DNA of 64,000 bases from Microbacterium halimionae (GTDB taxonomy: Bacteria; Actinomycetota; Actinomycetes; Actinomycetales; Microbacteriaceae), in the NCBI RefSeq assembly GCF_011761265.1, contig NZ_JAAOZB010000002.1, positions 682,001 through 746,000 on the forward strand, read 5' to 3'. How positions within the stretch are numbered: position 1 is the stretch's first letter; every line of letters begins with the position of its first letter. The translations under genes were made by a program, and so were the position numbers. A model generated the notes under the pieces. That model ran no database searches and was not told where the DNA came from. It saw only the letters and a list, made by a program, of their open reading frames with translations. Shown here piece after piece: positions 34,565 through 43,256 of the stretch.

Positions 34565-35722
34565 CTAGACCCCTGCGAGGTGTTCTCGCAGGGTTGGCCC
34601 TCCGCGGAACTCTCTAATCAGGTGCTGCACAACGGCGTGTAGATCTCCGTTAGTGCTGTCGGCGACGACGAGCTGACGCTCATAACTGGATCCGCCAGCA
34701 AGGATTTCCGCGACGCCGGCGAACTCGCGTGCGCAGTGAAGGTCTTCGGCAATAGGGGTCAGCTCAGCTGCCGTCTCGGCGAGGTGTTCGCGGACAGGGC
34801 GTTGTGTGCCGGCCGAATCGACGATGATCTGTGCATCAAGGCCGAATCGAGCCGCGCGCCACTTGTTTTCGCGGACAAACCATGGGGGCAGAGTCTCAAG
34901 CGTTTTTCCCTCGTCGAGCATGCGTGAGAGGTGCTCAACCAGAACCTGAGCGAGAGCTGCAACGGCGGCAAGCTCGGGGAGGGTCGACATTCCGTCGCAC
35001 GCGCGGATCTCAATGGTTCCCCAGCGCGGCGCTGGACGAATGTCCCAGCGGACCTCGCTGGCATCGGCCATGACTCCCGTGCGTGCCATGTCGTCGAGAT
35101 AGCTCTCGAACTCAGTCCAGTTCTGCAGTGGCCAGGGCAATCCAGCTGTGGGTAGCTGCTGAAAGACCAATGCGCGGTTCGATGCATAGCCGGTGCGCTC
35201 TCCTGCCCAGAACGGGCTAGAAGCTGAAAGCGCCTGCAGATGGGGGAGATAGAGCGTCAGCGCGTTGATGATGGGGAAGACCTTGTTGACGTCTTCAACG
35301 CCAACGTGAACATGGATGCCCCAAATCATCATGTTTCGGCCCCACCACTGGGTCCGCTCAATCAATGAGTGGTATCGCGTCTTGTCGGTGACTTGCTGGT
35401 CATACCACTGCGCGAATGGATGGCTGCCAGCGCTCAGCAGCTCAATGCCTGCCGGTTCAGCGACCGACCTGACGGCCGAGATAGCGTCGTCGATGTCGTC
35501 GACGGCTGCCTGCACGGTGTCACCCACGCCGCTGGTCACTTCGATCGTGTTCGTTAGCAACTCTTCGGTCACGACATACCGTTCGAGCGCGGTCGCATCG
35601 GAGAGAGAATCGATGATTTCGGGAGCACGCGGGACGAGCTCACCCGTCACGCGATCCGCGAGCATGATCTCCCACTCGATGCCTACTGAGGAGCGTGGAG
35701 ACTGAGAAAACGTCACTGTCAC
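34565..35722 (-). CDS. Carboxylate-amine ligase / glutamate--cysteine ligase type 2 (YbdK-like)
   Basis: 385 residues, GCS2 family. SVGIEWEIMLADRVTGEL at the N-terminus, LSAGSHPFAQW, RTQWWGRNMMIWGIHVHVGV and TIEIRACDGM are the family's conserved blocks. These proteins have weak glutamate--cysteine ligase activity; in actinobacteria some contribute to other amide ligations, so the physiological product is uncertain (glutathione is not general in this group). It stands alone between ffh and the SMR pair. Confidence 0.85.
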   Translation of the reverse strand: MTVTFSQSPRSSVGIEWEIMLADRVTGELVPRAPEIIDSLSDATALERYVVTEELLTNTIEVTSGVGDTVQAAVDDIDDAISAVRSVAEPAGIELLSAGSHPFAQWYDQQVTDKTRYHSLIERTQWWGRNMMIWGIHVHVGVEDVNKVFPIINALTLYLPHLQALSASSPFWAGERTGYASNRALVFQQLPTAGLPWPLQNWTEFESYLDDMARTGVMADASEVRWDIRPAPRWGTIEIRACDGMSTLPELAAVAALAQVLVEHLSRMLDEGKTLETLPPWFVRENKWRAARFGLDAQIIVDSAGTQRPVREHLAETAAELTPIAEDLHCAREFAGVAEILAGGSSYERQLVVADSTNGDLHAVVQHLIREFRGGPTLREHLAGV

Positions 35723-35788
35723 GGCGCTAGTTTCGCACGCCTACGGTCTGGGGTCTGTTCCGGGCGCGCCCGAAAAATTCTGCGGAAA

Positions 35789-36109
35789 CTACTGCGCACC
35801 GAGTTCGATGAGCAAAACTCCTCCGGCGATAGCGACCACGCCCAGCCCCATGACCCAGGTGAACGGCTCTTGGAAGAGGATGCGAGCAAGAATTGCTGTC
35901 AGCGCGACACCGCAGGCCGACCAAATACCGTAGGCAACACCGACCGGCATTCCCTGCCCGAGGCACAGGAAGAGGAGTGTGAAAGCGAGGATGTATGAAA
36001 TGAGGACAGGAGCAATCCATAGCTTTTTGCGTAGGCCTTCTGAAGCTCGCAGAGACATCGTGCCGGTCACTTCGAAGATGATCGCGCCGGCGAGCATGAT
36101 CCAGATCAT
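35789..36109 (-). CDS. SMR-family multidrug/cation efflux subunit (second of a pair)
   Basis: 106 residues, four transmembrane helices. The essential membrane glutamate is in IIFEVTGTMSLR (residue 13), and the family's third-helix GVAYGIWSACGVALTA is present. Its start overlaps the stop of the upstream SMR gene by four bases. Paired, translationally coupled SMR genes usually make heterodimers that export quaternary ammonium compounds, polyamines or guanidinium; the substrate cannot be told from sequence. Confidence 0.88.
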   Translation of the reverse strand: MIWIMLAGAIIFEVTGTMSLRASEGLRKKLWIAPVLISYILAFTLLFLCLGQGMPVGVAYGIWSACGVALTAILARILFQEPFTWVMGLGVVAIAGGVLLIELGAQ

Positions 36110-36456
36110 TGCTTCGCTCCGCTAGCGGTCCGGCGGTGCGTTGTCGCACCGATCTCAACCAGTAGCACCCCACCGATGACAACGATGATGCCGAGGCTCA
36201 TAAGCCACGTGAGCGGGTCGCCAAAAAGGAGCGCTGCGGCAACCGCGGTCAACGCCACGCCGGATGCCGCCCAGACTCCGTACGTCAGTCCGATCGGCGC
36301 GCCAGCGCGCAGCAAAAGAGCGAGGCATAGGAAGGCCCCGACGTACCCGATCGACACTGCGACAACCCATGCGAAGTTTTCAGTCATCATCCTGAGCGAA
36401 AGCGTCGCGGAAACTTCTAGCAGAATCGCGCCGACGAGATATAACCACTTCGTCAC
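36106..36456 (-). CDS. SMR-family multidrug/cation efflux subunit (first of a pair)
   Basis: 116 residues from a GTG at 36456, chosen because AAGGGAA lies seven bases upstream and the next helix starts at once (TKWLYLVGAILLEVSATLSL). The conserved Glu of helix one is in LLEVSAT, and GLTYGVWAASGVALTA marks helix three. The tail (TTHRRTASGAKQ) is longer than in its partner, which may set opposite membrane orientations for the heterodimer. No guanidine riboswitch is evident upstream. Confidence 0.87.
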   Translation of the reverse strand: MTKWLYLVGAILLEVSATLSLRMMTENFAWVVAVSIGYVGAFLCLALLLRAGAPIGLTYGVWAASGVALTAVAAALLFGDPLTWLMSLGIIVVIGGVLLVEIGATTHRRTASGAKQ

Positions 36457-36719
36457 GGGGACATTCCCTTCGGGTGGGCGAGTGTATTCAGCGCTGAGCG
36501 CGCTTTCGAACCACACTAGTGAACGACGGGAGTCTTGCCAGCGAGACGCATTTCACGCTTCAGTTCGCGGCATCCGTCTTGATCTGGCAGAATAAAGGGT
36601 CGGACGTGGCACTCGACCCTCTATCCAGTGCAAACGTCCTCCTTTTGAGCTTCCGCCGGGTGTGCACCCCACTCTCCAGGCGATCGGTTCGCTTCACTTT
36701 CCACACATTCAGGAGAATC

Positions 36720-37190
36720 GTGGCTGTCAAGATCCGCCTTAAGCGCATGGGTAAAATCCGCGCGCCGTACTACCGCATCGTTGTTGCTGACTCGCGCACA
36801 AAGCGCGACGGTCGTGTCATCGAAGAAATCGGCAAGTACCACCCCACCCACGAGCCCTCTGTCATCGAGGTTGACTCGGAGCGTGCGCAGTACTGGCTCA
36901 GCGTTGGCGCACAGCCCACGGAGCAGGTCCGCGCACTTCTCAAGCTGACCGGCGACTGGGGCCAGTACAAGGGCGACAAGAACGCGGTTTCGACCGTGAA
37001 GATTGCCGAGCCCAAGCCGGCATTCTCGCTTGACGCGTCAAAGAAGTCGGTCATCAAGCCGAAGGCGGAGAAGAAGGCTGACGCGCCCGCCGCTGACGCG
37101 CCCGCCGCTGACGCGCCCGCCGCTGACGCGCCCGCCGCTGACGCGCCCGCCGCTGACGCGCCCGCCGCAGACGCGACAGACGCGGAGTAA
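36720..37190 (+). CDS. rpsP: 30S ribosomal protein S16
   Basis: 156 residues. The conserved S16 core occupies the first ~85 ([38 protein letters not shown]). A C-terminal extension holds six perfect copies of ADAPA before ADATDAE, encoded by a 15-bp tandem DNA repeat. Extended S16 tails are common in actinobacteria, but exact tandem repeats suggest copy-number change. The GTG at 36720 follows AGGAGAATC. It heads the rpsP-khpA-rimM cluster. A possible promoter with AGAATA lies near 36589-36594. Confidence 0.95.
   Translation: MAVKIRLKRMGKIRAPYYRIVVADSRTKRDGRVIEEIGKYHPTHEPSVIEVDSERAQYWLSVGAQPTEQVRALLKLTGDWGQYKGDKNAVSTVKIAEPKPAFSLDASKKSVIKPKAEKKADAPAADAPAADAPAADAPAADAPAADAPAADATDAE
37077..37166 (+). 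repeat. 15-bp tandem repeat, six perfect copies, inside rpsP
   Basis: The unit GCTGACGCGCCCGCC is repeated six times without a mismatch and encodes ADAPA each time, in the rpsP tail. The lack of third-position drift implies recent expansion. Confidence 0.97.
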
Positions 37191-37195
37191 TCGCA

Positions 37196-37426
37196 GTGCT
37201 TTCCGCCGCGCTCGAGCACGTTGTTAAGGGGATCGTCGATCACCCCGATGACGTGCGTATCGACTCGTCCACCTCGCCGCGGGGTGACGTTCTCGAAGTT
37301 CACGTCCACCCTGACGACCGGGGTCGAGTGATCGGGCGCGGCGGACGCACAGCCAAGGCCTTGCGGACTGTTGTCTCAGCGCTGGCCGACGGCCGCCGAG
37401 TGCGCGTCGACGTAGCTGACGACTGA
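37196..37426 (+). CDS. khpA: KH-domain RNA-binding protein KhpA (YlqC family)
   Basis: 76 residues: a single KH domain with the loop GRVIGRGGRTAKALRTVV that binds RNA. The usual genomic place, between rpsP and rimM, supports the name. It starts at a GTG five bases after rpsP and its stop overlaps the rimM ATG by one base (TGATG). In other Gram-positives KhpA works with KhpB in post-transcriptional control of growth and division. Confidence 0.9.
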   Translation: MLSAALEHVVKGIVDHPDDVRIDSSTSPRGDVLEVHVHPDDRGRVIGRGGRTAKALRTVVSALADGRRVRVDVADD

Positions 37427-38061
37427 TGGTGGCTGACACGTCATCCGGGGAATCAAGCAGCGATTCTGGCGCGCGCCCTCCGCAAGATACAAAGACGCAG
37501 CTGCGGGTTGGCCGTCTTGTTAAGGCGCACGGGCTAAAGGGCGCCCTCAAGATTGAGTTGTATACCGACGATCCCGACGGAAGATTCATTCCGGGAGCGT
37601 CGTTCACACTCCAAGTGCCAGAGTCATCGGAGTGGCACGGGAAAACCCTTACAGTGCGTGAGTTTCGATGGATGAATTCGCACCCTGTGGCCTTCTTCGA
37701 TGGCGTAGAGGATCGCTCTGCGGCTGAAGGCCTCGTACGCGCCATTCTCTGGATAGATCAGGATGCCGCGGCGACCGCACCAGAAGAAGACGCCTGGTAC
37801 GACCACCAGCTTGTCGGTCTCGACGTTCTTCGCGATGGAGTCTCGGTTGGACGTGTGATGCGTGTCGACCATTTTCCCGCTCATGACCTCCTCCTTGTCC
37901 GTTCCGGTGAACGCGAAGTGCTTGTGCCATTCGTGAAAGCAATCGTTCCCGAAGTAGATCCTGCGGCGGGATTCGTCGTTGTCACGCCTCCCGCGGGTCT
38001 GTTCGAAGAGCTACCGGTTGACGCCGACGGAGAGCCAACTGACGACGGCTCCGACGCCTAG
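37426..38061 (+). CDS. rimM: 16S rRNA processing protein RimM
   Basis: 211 residues. After a Ser-rich N-terminus, the RimM N domain begins QLRVGRLVKAHGLKGALKIELYTDDP and the PRC-barrel domain follows from about residue 120 (WYDHQLVGLDVL, then VLVPFVKAIVPEVDPAAG). It aids 30S head assembly and binds S19. It overlaps khpA by one base; trmD follows 75 bases later from what looks like its own promoter. Confidence 0.94.
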   Translation: MVADTSSGESSSDSGARPPQDTKTQLRVGRLVKAHGLKGALKIELYTDDPDGRFIPGASFTLQVPESSEWHGKTLTVREFRWMNSHPVAFFDGVEDRSAAEGLVRAILWIDQDAAATAPEEDAWYDHQLVGLDVLRDGVSVGRVMRVDHFPAHDLLLVRSGEREVLVPFVKAIVPEVDPAAGFVVVTPPAGLFEELPVDADGEPTDDGSDA

Positions 38062-38123
38062 CAGAACTGCAATCGACCGAAGAATGCCCACCCAGTGAAC
38101 CCGACCACGTCGGGCGCCTTGCC

Positions 38124-38129
38124 TAAACT
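38124..38129 (+). promoter_or_regulatory. -10 element of trmD (leaderless)
   Basis: TAAACT ends seven bases before the ATG at 38137; TAAACTTGC is shared with the ffh upstream region. Confidence 0.5.
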
Positions 38130-38136
38130 TGCCCCT

Positions 38137-38826
38137 ATGCGCATCGACGTCGTCACGATCTTTCCGGCATTTTTCGACGCGCTAGATCTTTCGCTGATTG
38201 GTAAAGCTCGAGAACGCGGCATCGTGAAGCTTGGTGTTCATGATTTGCGCGCCTGGACGAGCGACCGGCACCGAACCGTCGACGACACGCCTTACGGCGG
38301 CGGGGCAGGCATGGTGATGAAGCCGGAGCCATGGGGCGCTGCGCTCGACGAAATCTTGACCGATGATGCTGTGCTTATTGTGCCGTCGCCCTCCGGCGAA
38401 GTGTTTACACAACCTATCGCGCGGGAGCTTGCCCAAACATCGCACATCGTCTTCGCCTGCGGACGATACGAGGGCATCGACCAGCGAGTGATCGATGAGT
38501 ACAGTGAGCGCGGACGAGTTCGCCCGATGAGCATCGGCGATTACGTGCTCAATGGTGGTGAAGTTGCCTCTATTGCGATGATTGAAGCGATCTCTCGCCT
38601 GGTGCCCGGTGTAGTCGGCAATCCGGACAGTCTTGTCGAGGAGTCGCACGAGGACGGGCTCCTTGAATACCCGATCTATACGAAGCCTCCACTCTGGCGT
38701 GACCGTGCGGTCCCTGATGTCTTGTTATCTGGCAACCATGCCGCGATTTCTTCTTGGCGCCACGATCAGTCGATTGCGCGTACCCGCGCTCAACGACCAG
38801 ATCTGCTTCCGCCAGAAGGCGCGTAG
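38137..38826 (+). CDS. trmD: tRNA (guanine(37)-N(1))-methyltransferase
   Basis: 229 residues. TrmD methylates G37 next to the anticodon. The SPOUT trefoil-knot motifs [11 protein letters not shown] and [14 protein letters not shown] are intact, with the N-terminal [13 protein letters not shown] and [13 protein letters not shown]. The ATG at 38137 is selected over upstream codons because the protein start matches the family exactly and a -10 box sits seven bases before it. Confidence 0.96.
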   Translation: MRIDVVTIFPAFFDALDLSLIGKARERGIVKLGVHDLRAWTSDRHRTVDDTPYGGGAGMVMKPEPWGAALDEILTDDAVLIVPSPSGEVFTQPIARELAQTSHIVFACGRYEGIDQRVIDEYSERGRVRPMSIGDYVLNGGEVASIAMIEAISRLVPGVVGNPDSLVEESHEDGLLEYPIYTKPPLWRDRAVPDVLLSGNHAAISSWRHDQSIARTRAQRPDLLPPEGA

Positions 38827-38912
38827 CTCAGCCTGACGTGTAGCTCGTCAAGCGATGTTCACCTCGACAGTGTGAGATTGACCACCATTGGCGATCGCCG
38901 GGGGAGTCACGC

Positions 38913-39360
38913 ATGAGAAGAGCAAAGATCATCGCGACGATCGGTCCAGCCTCGTCGTCATACGAGGTGATCGAGAAACTTGTGCGGGCCGGGATGAACG
39001 TCGCGCGGCTCACGACGGGTTTGGCGGTCGGTGTTCTCGTCGACTTGCAAAGGCCAAAAAATTCGAGTTGGCCGATTCGTGCTGACGGGGCCGCTGAGTT
39101 GGTCGCAGGTCAATCGTTCAGTATTACGGCGACACAATCTTCCTCGACGACGGCCGTATCCGATCGCGAGTTACTACTACAGCGGAAAAGGAAGTGCGCA
39201 CTATGCGACGCAGATGCTCGAAGCGATGATTCCAAGTCCCGCGCCAACGAGAGCCGAAACAAGCGATGTGGCGAATGCGGTACTCGATGGTGCGGATGCT
39301 GTCGTGTTGTCCGGCGAGACCGGAGTCGGTGTGTTTCCAGCAGAGACCGTCGAAACTTAA
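38913..39360 (+). pseudogene. Decayed pyruvate kinase remnant
   Basis: The start reads RRAKIIATIGPASSSYEVIEKL, then [10 protein letters not shown], the N-terminus of pyruvate kinase, with GGGGGAG before the ATG. The frame then loses the NLSHG region and jumps to VLVDLQ; a frame change gives [12 protein letters not shown], another gives [12 protein letters not shown]. After a further gap, another frame reads [22 protein letters not shown], then [20 protein letters not shown], ending in a stop. About 450 bp remain of a normal ~1.4-kb gene, with at least two frameshifts and internal deletions, so it cannot encode an active enzyme. A functional pyk is expected elsewhere in the genome. Confidence 0.88.
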
Positions 39361-40139
39361 CTAACGCCGAGGAAGCCACGATCGGTGAGAACGATAGGTC
39401 CATCGGTTGTGATTGCGACGGTGTGCTCTGAGTGAGAGCCGCGCGAGCCGTCGGCGCTCCGTAGCGTCCAGCCGTCCGGATCAGTGATGAGCTCGTCGGT
39501 GGTTGCGAGAAGCCACGGTTCAAGTGCGACCACAAGCCCACTTCGAAGTGGATACCCGCGCCCGGCTCGGCCATTGTTGGGAATGTGCGGGTCGCCGTGC
39601 ATGATCCGACCGACGCCGTGCCCCCCAAAGTCTGTGTTTATCGAGTACCCGCCAGCGTGACCCACCTCTGCGATTGCGGCCGATACATCGCCAATCCGAT
39701 TGTCGACAGTCGCCGCAGCTATCGCCGCATCTAGAGCGCGCTCGGTTGTGTCGATGAGTTGCAGATCTTCGTCTCGCGCACTGCCAACGACGAAGGAGAC
39801 GGCCGAGTCAGCGACCCAGCCGTCGACAGAGACTGCGAAATCAAGGGAAACGAGATCTCCGTCCCGAAGCACGTAATCATGGGGAAGGCCATGGAGGACT
39901 CCATCGTTGATTGACGTGCAGATCACTTTGCCGAACGGACTCGCCCCGAACGACGGGTGATAGTCGATGTAGCAAGACGTCGCGCCTGCTGCGCGAATCA
40001 TTTCGTGCGCTCGTTTGTCGATCGATAAGAGGTTTGTGCCGACCTTCGTGTCGTCGCGAAGCGTCGCAAGTACTTCGGCGACGAATCTTCCCGCCGGGCG
40101 CATCTGCTCGATCTCGGCGGGAGTGCGTAATTCGATCAT
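39357..40139 (-). CDS. map: Type I methionine aminopeptidase
   Basis: 260 residues. It removes the initiator Met from nascent proteins. The metal ligands are visible in [20 protein letters not shown] (two Asp), [17 protein letters not shown] (His), VALEPWL (Glu) and [14 protein letters not shown] (Glu). The ATG at 40139 is preferred because AGAGGAAAAG lies just upstream; an in-frame ATG at 40160 lacks a site. The substrate-binding VLHGLP replaces the common CHGIP. It converges on the pyruvate kinase remnant. Confidence 0.93.
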   Translation of the reverse strand: MIELRTPAEIEQMRPAGRFVAEVLATLRDDTKVGTNLLSIDKRAHEMIRAAGATSCYIDYHPSFGASPFGKVICTSINDGVLHGLPHDYVLRDGDLVSLDFAVSVDGWVADSAVSFVVGSARDEDLQLIDTTERALDAAIAAATVDNRIGDVSAAIAEVGHAGGYSINTDFGGHGVGRIMHGDPHIPNNGRAGRGYPLRSGLVVALEPWLLATTDELITDPDGWTLRSADGSRGSHSEHTVAITTDGPIVLTDRGFLGVS

Positions 40140-40244
40140 TCTTTTCCTCTCGATCCTCATTCATTCTGCCCGACGAGTTCGGCGGCCGCCTGAAAGGGTT
40201 CTCGGTATCAGGTTAGTTCGGTCTGTATCTGCGTCAACGCGGCG

Positions 40245-40250
40245 TAACAT
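40245..40250 (+). promoter_or_regulatory. -10 element of the 40258 membrane protein gene (leaderless)
   Basis: TAACAT ends seven bases before the ATG at 40258. Confidence 0.45.
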
Positions 40251-40257
40251 CTCAGAT

Positions 40258-40752
40258 ATGTGGTTGCGGCGCGCGTTCTTCGGGTGGCTCTTCCCCTCTG
40301 CGTTTCTCCTCCCACTCTGGCTGTTCATCGGGTGGGGCGTATTCAACGCTGGGGCCTGGGCTTTCTTATGGGTCTTGTTCGTGGCGATTCCAGCGGTGTT
40401 CGTAGGCCAGCTAGTGCTCACTCTTCTTGTTCGGGCGCGCGGAACGGTTCGTACACAGCGGGCGGTTTCGTGGTGGGACGTGATCGGGTTCACCCTCTGG
40501 CATGGCTTGACGATTTCGCTCGGCTTTTTCGGTCATGACTGGTGGGCCCCGGTGTTCGTGCTCACGGTTGTTGTAGCACTGGCGTTGTTCTGGCTCGAAA
40601 TCTGGCAACTTCTGAGCGAGTCGAGGCAGGGCACGATGCTCATGCGTGCCAGTAACGGAATCGGATATTTGCGCCCGCAGCCTCGACCTGCGAAGGCTAC
40701 TGCCGGAGCTCGCGACATTTACGTGATTGCCGAAGAAGAGCGCCTGCGTTAG
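40258..40752 (+). CDS. Conserved membrane protein of unknown function
   Basis: 164 residues with four predicted hydrophobic segments: FGWLFPSAFLLPLWLFIGWG, WAFLWVLFVAIPAVFVGQLV, VIGFTLWHGLTISLGFFG and VFVLTVVVALALFWLEIWQL, followed by a cytoplasmic tail (RASNGIGYLRPQPRP). Homologues in Microbacterium are often labelled MFS permease, but four helices and 164 residues are too few for that family, so the label is doubtful. The gene sits alone between map and rplS. Leaderless start at ATG 40258. Confidence 0.7.
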   Translation: MWLRRAFFGWLFPSAFLLPLWLFIGWGVFNAGAWAFLWVLFVAIPAVFVGQLVLTLLVRARGTVRTQRAVSWWDVIGFTLWHGLTISLGFFGHDWWAPVFVLTVVVALALFWLEIWQLLSESRQGTMLMRASNGIGYLRPQPRPAKATAGARDIYVIAEEERLR

Positions 40753-40768
40753 CAGCGTGGTTTTGTGC

Positions 40769-40797
40769 TTGTCGCTATTCGTGGCATCATTGATAGC
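40769..40797 (+). promoter_or_regulatory. Possible rplS promoter with long 5' untranslated region
   Basis: TTGTCG (40769-40774) and GATAGC (40792-40797) are 17 bases apart. The rplS ATG is about 130 bases downstream, leaving an untranslated leader in which I recognise no named motif. Confidence 0.4.
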
Positions 40798-40927
40798 TGT
40801 GCCCTGACCAGTTCTGCCTCAGGGGAATAACGCAAGAAGAGCTTCGCTCTCACTGCGCGGGTACACATACTTTTCATTTCATACTATTTCGCGGTCCGAC
40901 CTGTGGCGGCCGCAGGAAGAGACGATC

Positions 40928-41272
40928 ATGCAGATCCTCGACGCAGTCGATGCGGCATCACTCCGTAGCGACATTCCCGAGTTTGGCCCCGGTGACACCG
41001 TCAAGGTGCACGTCAACATCACCGAGGGTAGCCGTTCACGTATCCAGGTATTTCAGGGCGCAGTTCTCGGACGCTCTGGAGACGGTGTTCGCGAAACCTT
41101 CACAGTTCGCAAGGTGAGCTTCCAGGTTGGCGTGGAGCGCACGTTCCCCGTGCACAGCCCGGTAATCGACCACATCGAGGTCGTTACTCGCGGCGACGTT
41201 CGTCGCGCCAAGCTGTACTACCTTCGTAATCTGCGCGGCAAGAAGGCGAAGATCAAAGAGAAGCGCGGCTAA
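40928..41272 (+). CDS. rplS: 50S ribosomal protein L19
   Basis: 114 residues, normal length. The conserved [40 protein letters not shown] and [17 protein letters not shown] lead to the basic tail [26 protein letters not shown] precedes the ATG. A very strong hairpin terminator follows at 41284-41320, separating it from lepB. Confidence 0.96.
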   Translation: MQILDAVDAASLRSDIPEFGPGDTVKVHVNITEGSRSRIQVFQGAVLGRSGDGVRETFTVRKVSFQVGVERTFPVHSPVIDHIEVVTRGDVRRAKLYYLRNLRGKKAKIKEKRG

Positions 41273-41283
41273 CGCACTTTCTA

Positions 41284-41320
41284 GAAGAAGCCCCGGAGGA
41301 AGTCCTCCGGGGCTTCTTCT
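41284..41320 (+). terminator. Rho-independent terminator after rplS
   Basis: AGAAGCCCCGGAGGA pairs with TCCTCCGGGGCTTCT around a short loop (AG), a stem of about 15-16 bp followed by TCTGTGTG. The stem's symmetry would allow function in both directions. Confidence 0.9.
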
Positions 41321-41377
41321 GTGTGCGAGGCTTAACCTCGGGCGAGTATGCGCCGAACCTGCCTGTGAAGGACTCCG

Positions 41378-42139
41378 ATGACAACTGAGAACACCGATTC
41401 GACATCACCGTCGGGCGAGATAAGCGCACAGCGTGGTCGTGGTGGGCTTACTTTCCTCCGGGATGTCTTGATAATCATCCTGATTGCTGTTCTTGTCTCG
41501 TTTCTGGTCAAAACTTTTCTTGTCCGCTCTTTTTACATTCCCTCAAAGTCGATGGAGAACACGCTCGTTGTGAACGACCGCATTCTCGTCGACGAGATCA
41601 CTCCGAAGTTTGGCGCGTACGAACGAGGAGACGTCGTCGTCTTCCGAGATCCAGGCGGATGGCTTCCTGCGTCTGCCGAATCGGAACAGTCCGCCCTCGT
41701 GCAGGCGGGTGACTGGATTCTGTCGCTCGTTGGTCTCTCAGCTTCTGATAGCGATGATCACCTCATCAAGCGCGTGATCGGCCTACCCGGAGATCACGTG
41801 GTGTGCTGCAACGATCTTGGGCAAATAACCGTCAACGGCGTGCCGATCGATGAGAGCTCCTACATTCTGGTCCCGGATCCGGGCGCAGCAGCTTCAGCTG
41901 TTGACTTCGACGTTGTCGTCCCAGACGATTCATTGTGGGTATTGGGGGATAACCGCTACAGCTCGAAAGACTCGCGTTACAACCAGGATCAACCTGGTCG
42001 CGGATTCGTCCCGATCAGCAACGTGGTCGGTCGTGCATTCTGGATAACGTGGCCGTTTGACCGGTTCGGACCCATTGATTTTCACCACTCAGTCTTTGCG
42101 AGCATCCCTAAGGCGGAAGATGTGGCTGCAGCACAGTGA
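41378..42139 (+). CDS. lepB: Signal peptidase I
   Basis: 253 residues, membrane-anchored by one N-terminal helix (FLRDVLIIILIAVLVSFLV). The catalytic Ser58 lies in FYIPSKSMENTL and the general-base Lys131 in DHLIKRVIGLPGD; the GDNRYSSKDSR box follows. It cleaves signal peptides outside the membrane. An insertion around residues 92-125 (GGWLPASAESEQSALV) between the Ser and Lys boxes is typical of actinobacterial LepB. rnhB starts within its last codons. Confidence 0.95.
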   Translation: MTTENTDSTSPSGEISAQRGRGGLTFLRDVLIIILIAVLVSFLVKTFLVRSFYIPSKSMENTLVVNDRILVDEITPKFGAYERGDVVVFRDPGGWLPASAESEQSALVQAGDWILSLVGLSASDSDDHLIKRVIGLPGDHVVCCNDLGQITVNGVPIDESSYILVPDPGAAASAVDFDVVVPDDSLWVLGDNRYSSKDSRYNQDQPGRGFVPISNVVGRAFWITWPFDRFGPIDFHHSVFASIPKAEDVAAAQ

Positions 42140-42795
42140 CGGTTGTGGTTCCAGATCTCACTCGCGAGAAGGCGCTTCTGCGCGAATTCGACGTTGTGAT
42201 TTCATGTGATGAAGTTGGCCGAGGTGCGTTGGCCGGGCCAGTCGCAGTGGGCGCTGTCGCTCTCGACGCTGTGCGGGCGCGAAAGCGAGTGCCCGAGGGG
42301 CTCCGCGACTCCAAACTCGTCCCCGAGCTCCGACGCCCGGACGTCGCCCAGCGAGCCAAAGAATGGGTAACTCACAGTGCCGTTGGCTGGGCCAGCGCCG
42401 CCGAGATAGATGAGTTCGGGATTATTGGTGCGCTCGGTCTTGCCGCAGTACGAGCGCTTGAGGAGCTATCCACGCAGGATGTTGCGATTTCGGATGCTGT
42501 CATTATTCTCGACGGCAATCACGACTACATTTCCCCTATCTCGACAACGGCACTCACCGTGCGACCGGTTATTAAAGCGGACCGATACTGTGCCAGCGCT
42601 GCTGCGGCATCCGTCATCGCGAAGGTTGCGAGAGATACTCTGATGGTCGAGCTCGATCAGAGCGAGCCACAGTACGGGTGGACTCGCAACAAGGGCTACG
42701 GGAGTGCCGCGCACCGAGATGCCATACGCGAGCATGGCTTAAGCGTTCATCATCGTGCTTCATGGGCGATTCGCGATGAAGTGAGTCTGTTCTGA
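42136..42795 (+). CDS. rnhB: Ribonuclease HII
   Basis: 219 residues. It cuts RNA in RNA-DNA hybrids and single ribonucleotides in DNA. The DEDD-type active site is visible: ISCDEVGRGALAGPVAVGAV (Asp-Glu), LDGNHDY (Asp), and KADRYCASAAAASVIAKVAR with the second Asp. GYGSAAHRDAI closes the fold. The GTG at 42136 overlaps the lepB stop (GTGA), as usual in this cluster. Confidence 0.95.
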   Translation: MTVVVPDLTREKALLREFDVVISCDEVGRGALAGPVAVGAVALDAVRARKRVPEGLRDSKLVPELRRPDVAQRAKEWVTHSAVGWASAAEIDEFGIIGALGLAAVRALEELSTQDVAISDAVIILDGNHDYISPISTTALTVRPVIKADRYCASAAAASVIAKVARDTLMVELDQSEPQYGWTRNKGYGSAAHRDAIREHGLSVHHRASWAIRDEVSLF

Positions 42796-42834
42796 ACCTC
42801 ACCGACAGTTCACGCACCATAAGATGGAGACACC

Positions 42835-43158
42835 ATGGATGACGAAGTCTTCGAGGACTACGACCGTGAGCTGGAACTTGCGCTTTACCGCGAGTACCGC
42901 GACGTCGTTTCGCAGTTCCAGTACGTAATTGAGACCGAGCGACGGTTCTATCTCGCCAACGATGTCAACGTTGTGCGCCGAGACACCGAGCATGATTTCT
43001 ACTTCGAGATCACGATGACTGATGTCTGGGTCTGGGATATCTATCGTGCCGACCGCTTCGTGAAGTCGGTGCGAGTGCTCACATTCAAAGACGTCAACGT
43101 TGAAGAACTCTCACGACGCGATTTTCAGCTTCCCGAAGAGCTCTCGCTCGACAACTGA
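42835..43158 (+). CDS. DUF2469 family protein
   Basis: 107 residues, highly acidic, with the family's conserved core EDYDRELELALYREYRDVV, RRFYLANDVNVV and DVWVWDIYRADRFVKSVRVL. DUF2469 proteins are confined to actinobacteria and always sit between rnhB and yraN, as here. The function is unknown. TGGAGA precedes the ATG. Confidence 0.92.
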   Translation: MDDEVFEDYDRELELALYREYRDVVSQFQYVIETERRFYLANDVNVVRRDTEHDFYFEITMTDVWVWDIYRADRFVKSVRVLTFKDVNVEELSRRDFQLPEELSLDN

Positions 43159-43256
43159 TTCGTAGAGCTTTCTCCCCACGCGACACATCGCGCTCGCTGT
43201 GCACGGGCGTTGGATCCTGGCCGTGAACGCGTGGAGCATCACGGCACGCTGGTGCG

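Noticed and set aside
36457..36719. Guanidine riboswitch upstream of the SMR pair
   Set aside because: I looked for the ACGR-loop hairpins and other guanidine motifs on the minus strand and found no convincing match.
37077..37166. Tandem direct repeats considered as a CRISPR array
   Set aside because: Units are contiguous without spacers and are in frame within rpsP.
38913..39431. 172-codon frame as a functional small protein
   Set aside because: Its first third is the pyruvate kinase N-terminus and the rest is out-of-frame pyruvate kinase and unrelated sequence, so it is part of the remnant.
40258..40752. MFS transporter label for the 164-residue membrane protein
   Set aside because: Four helices and no MFS motifs; the length is less than half of an MFS permease.
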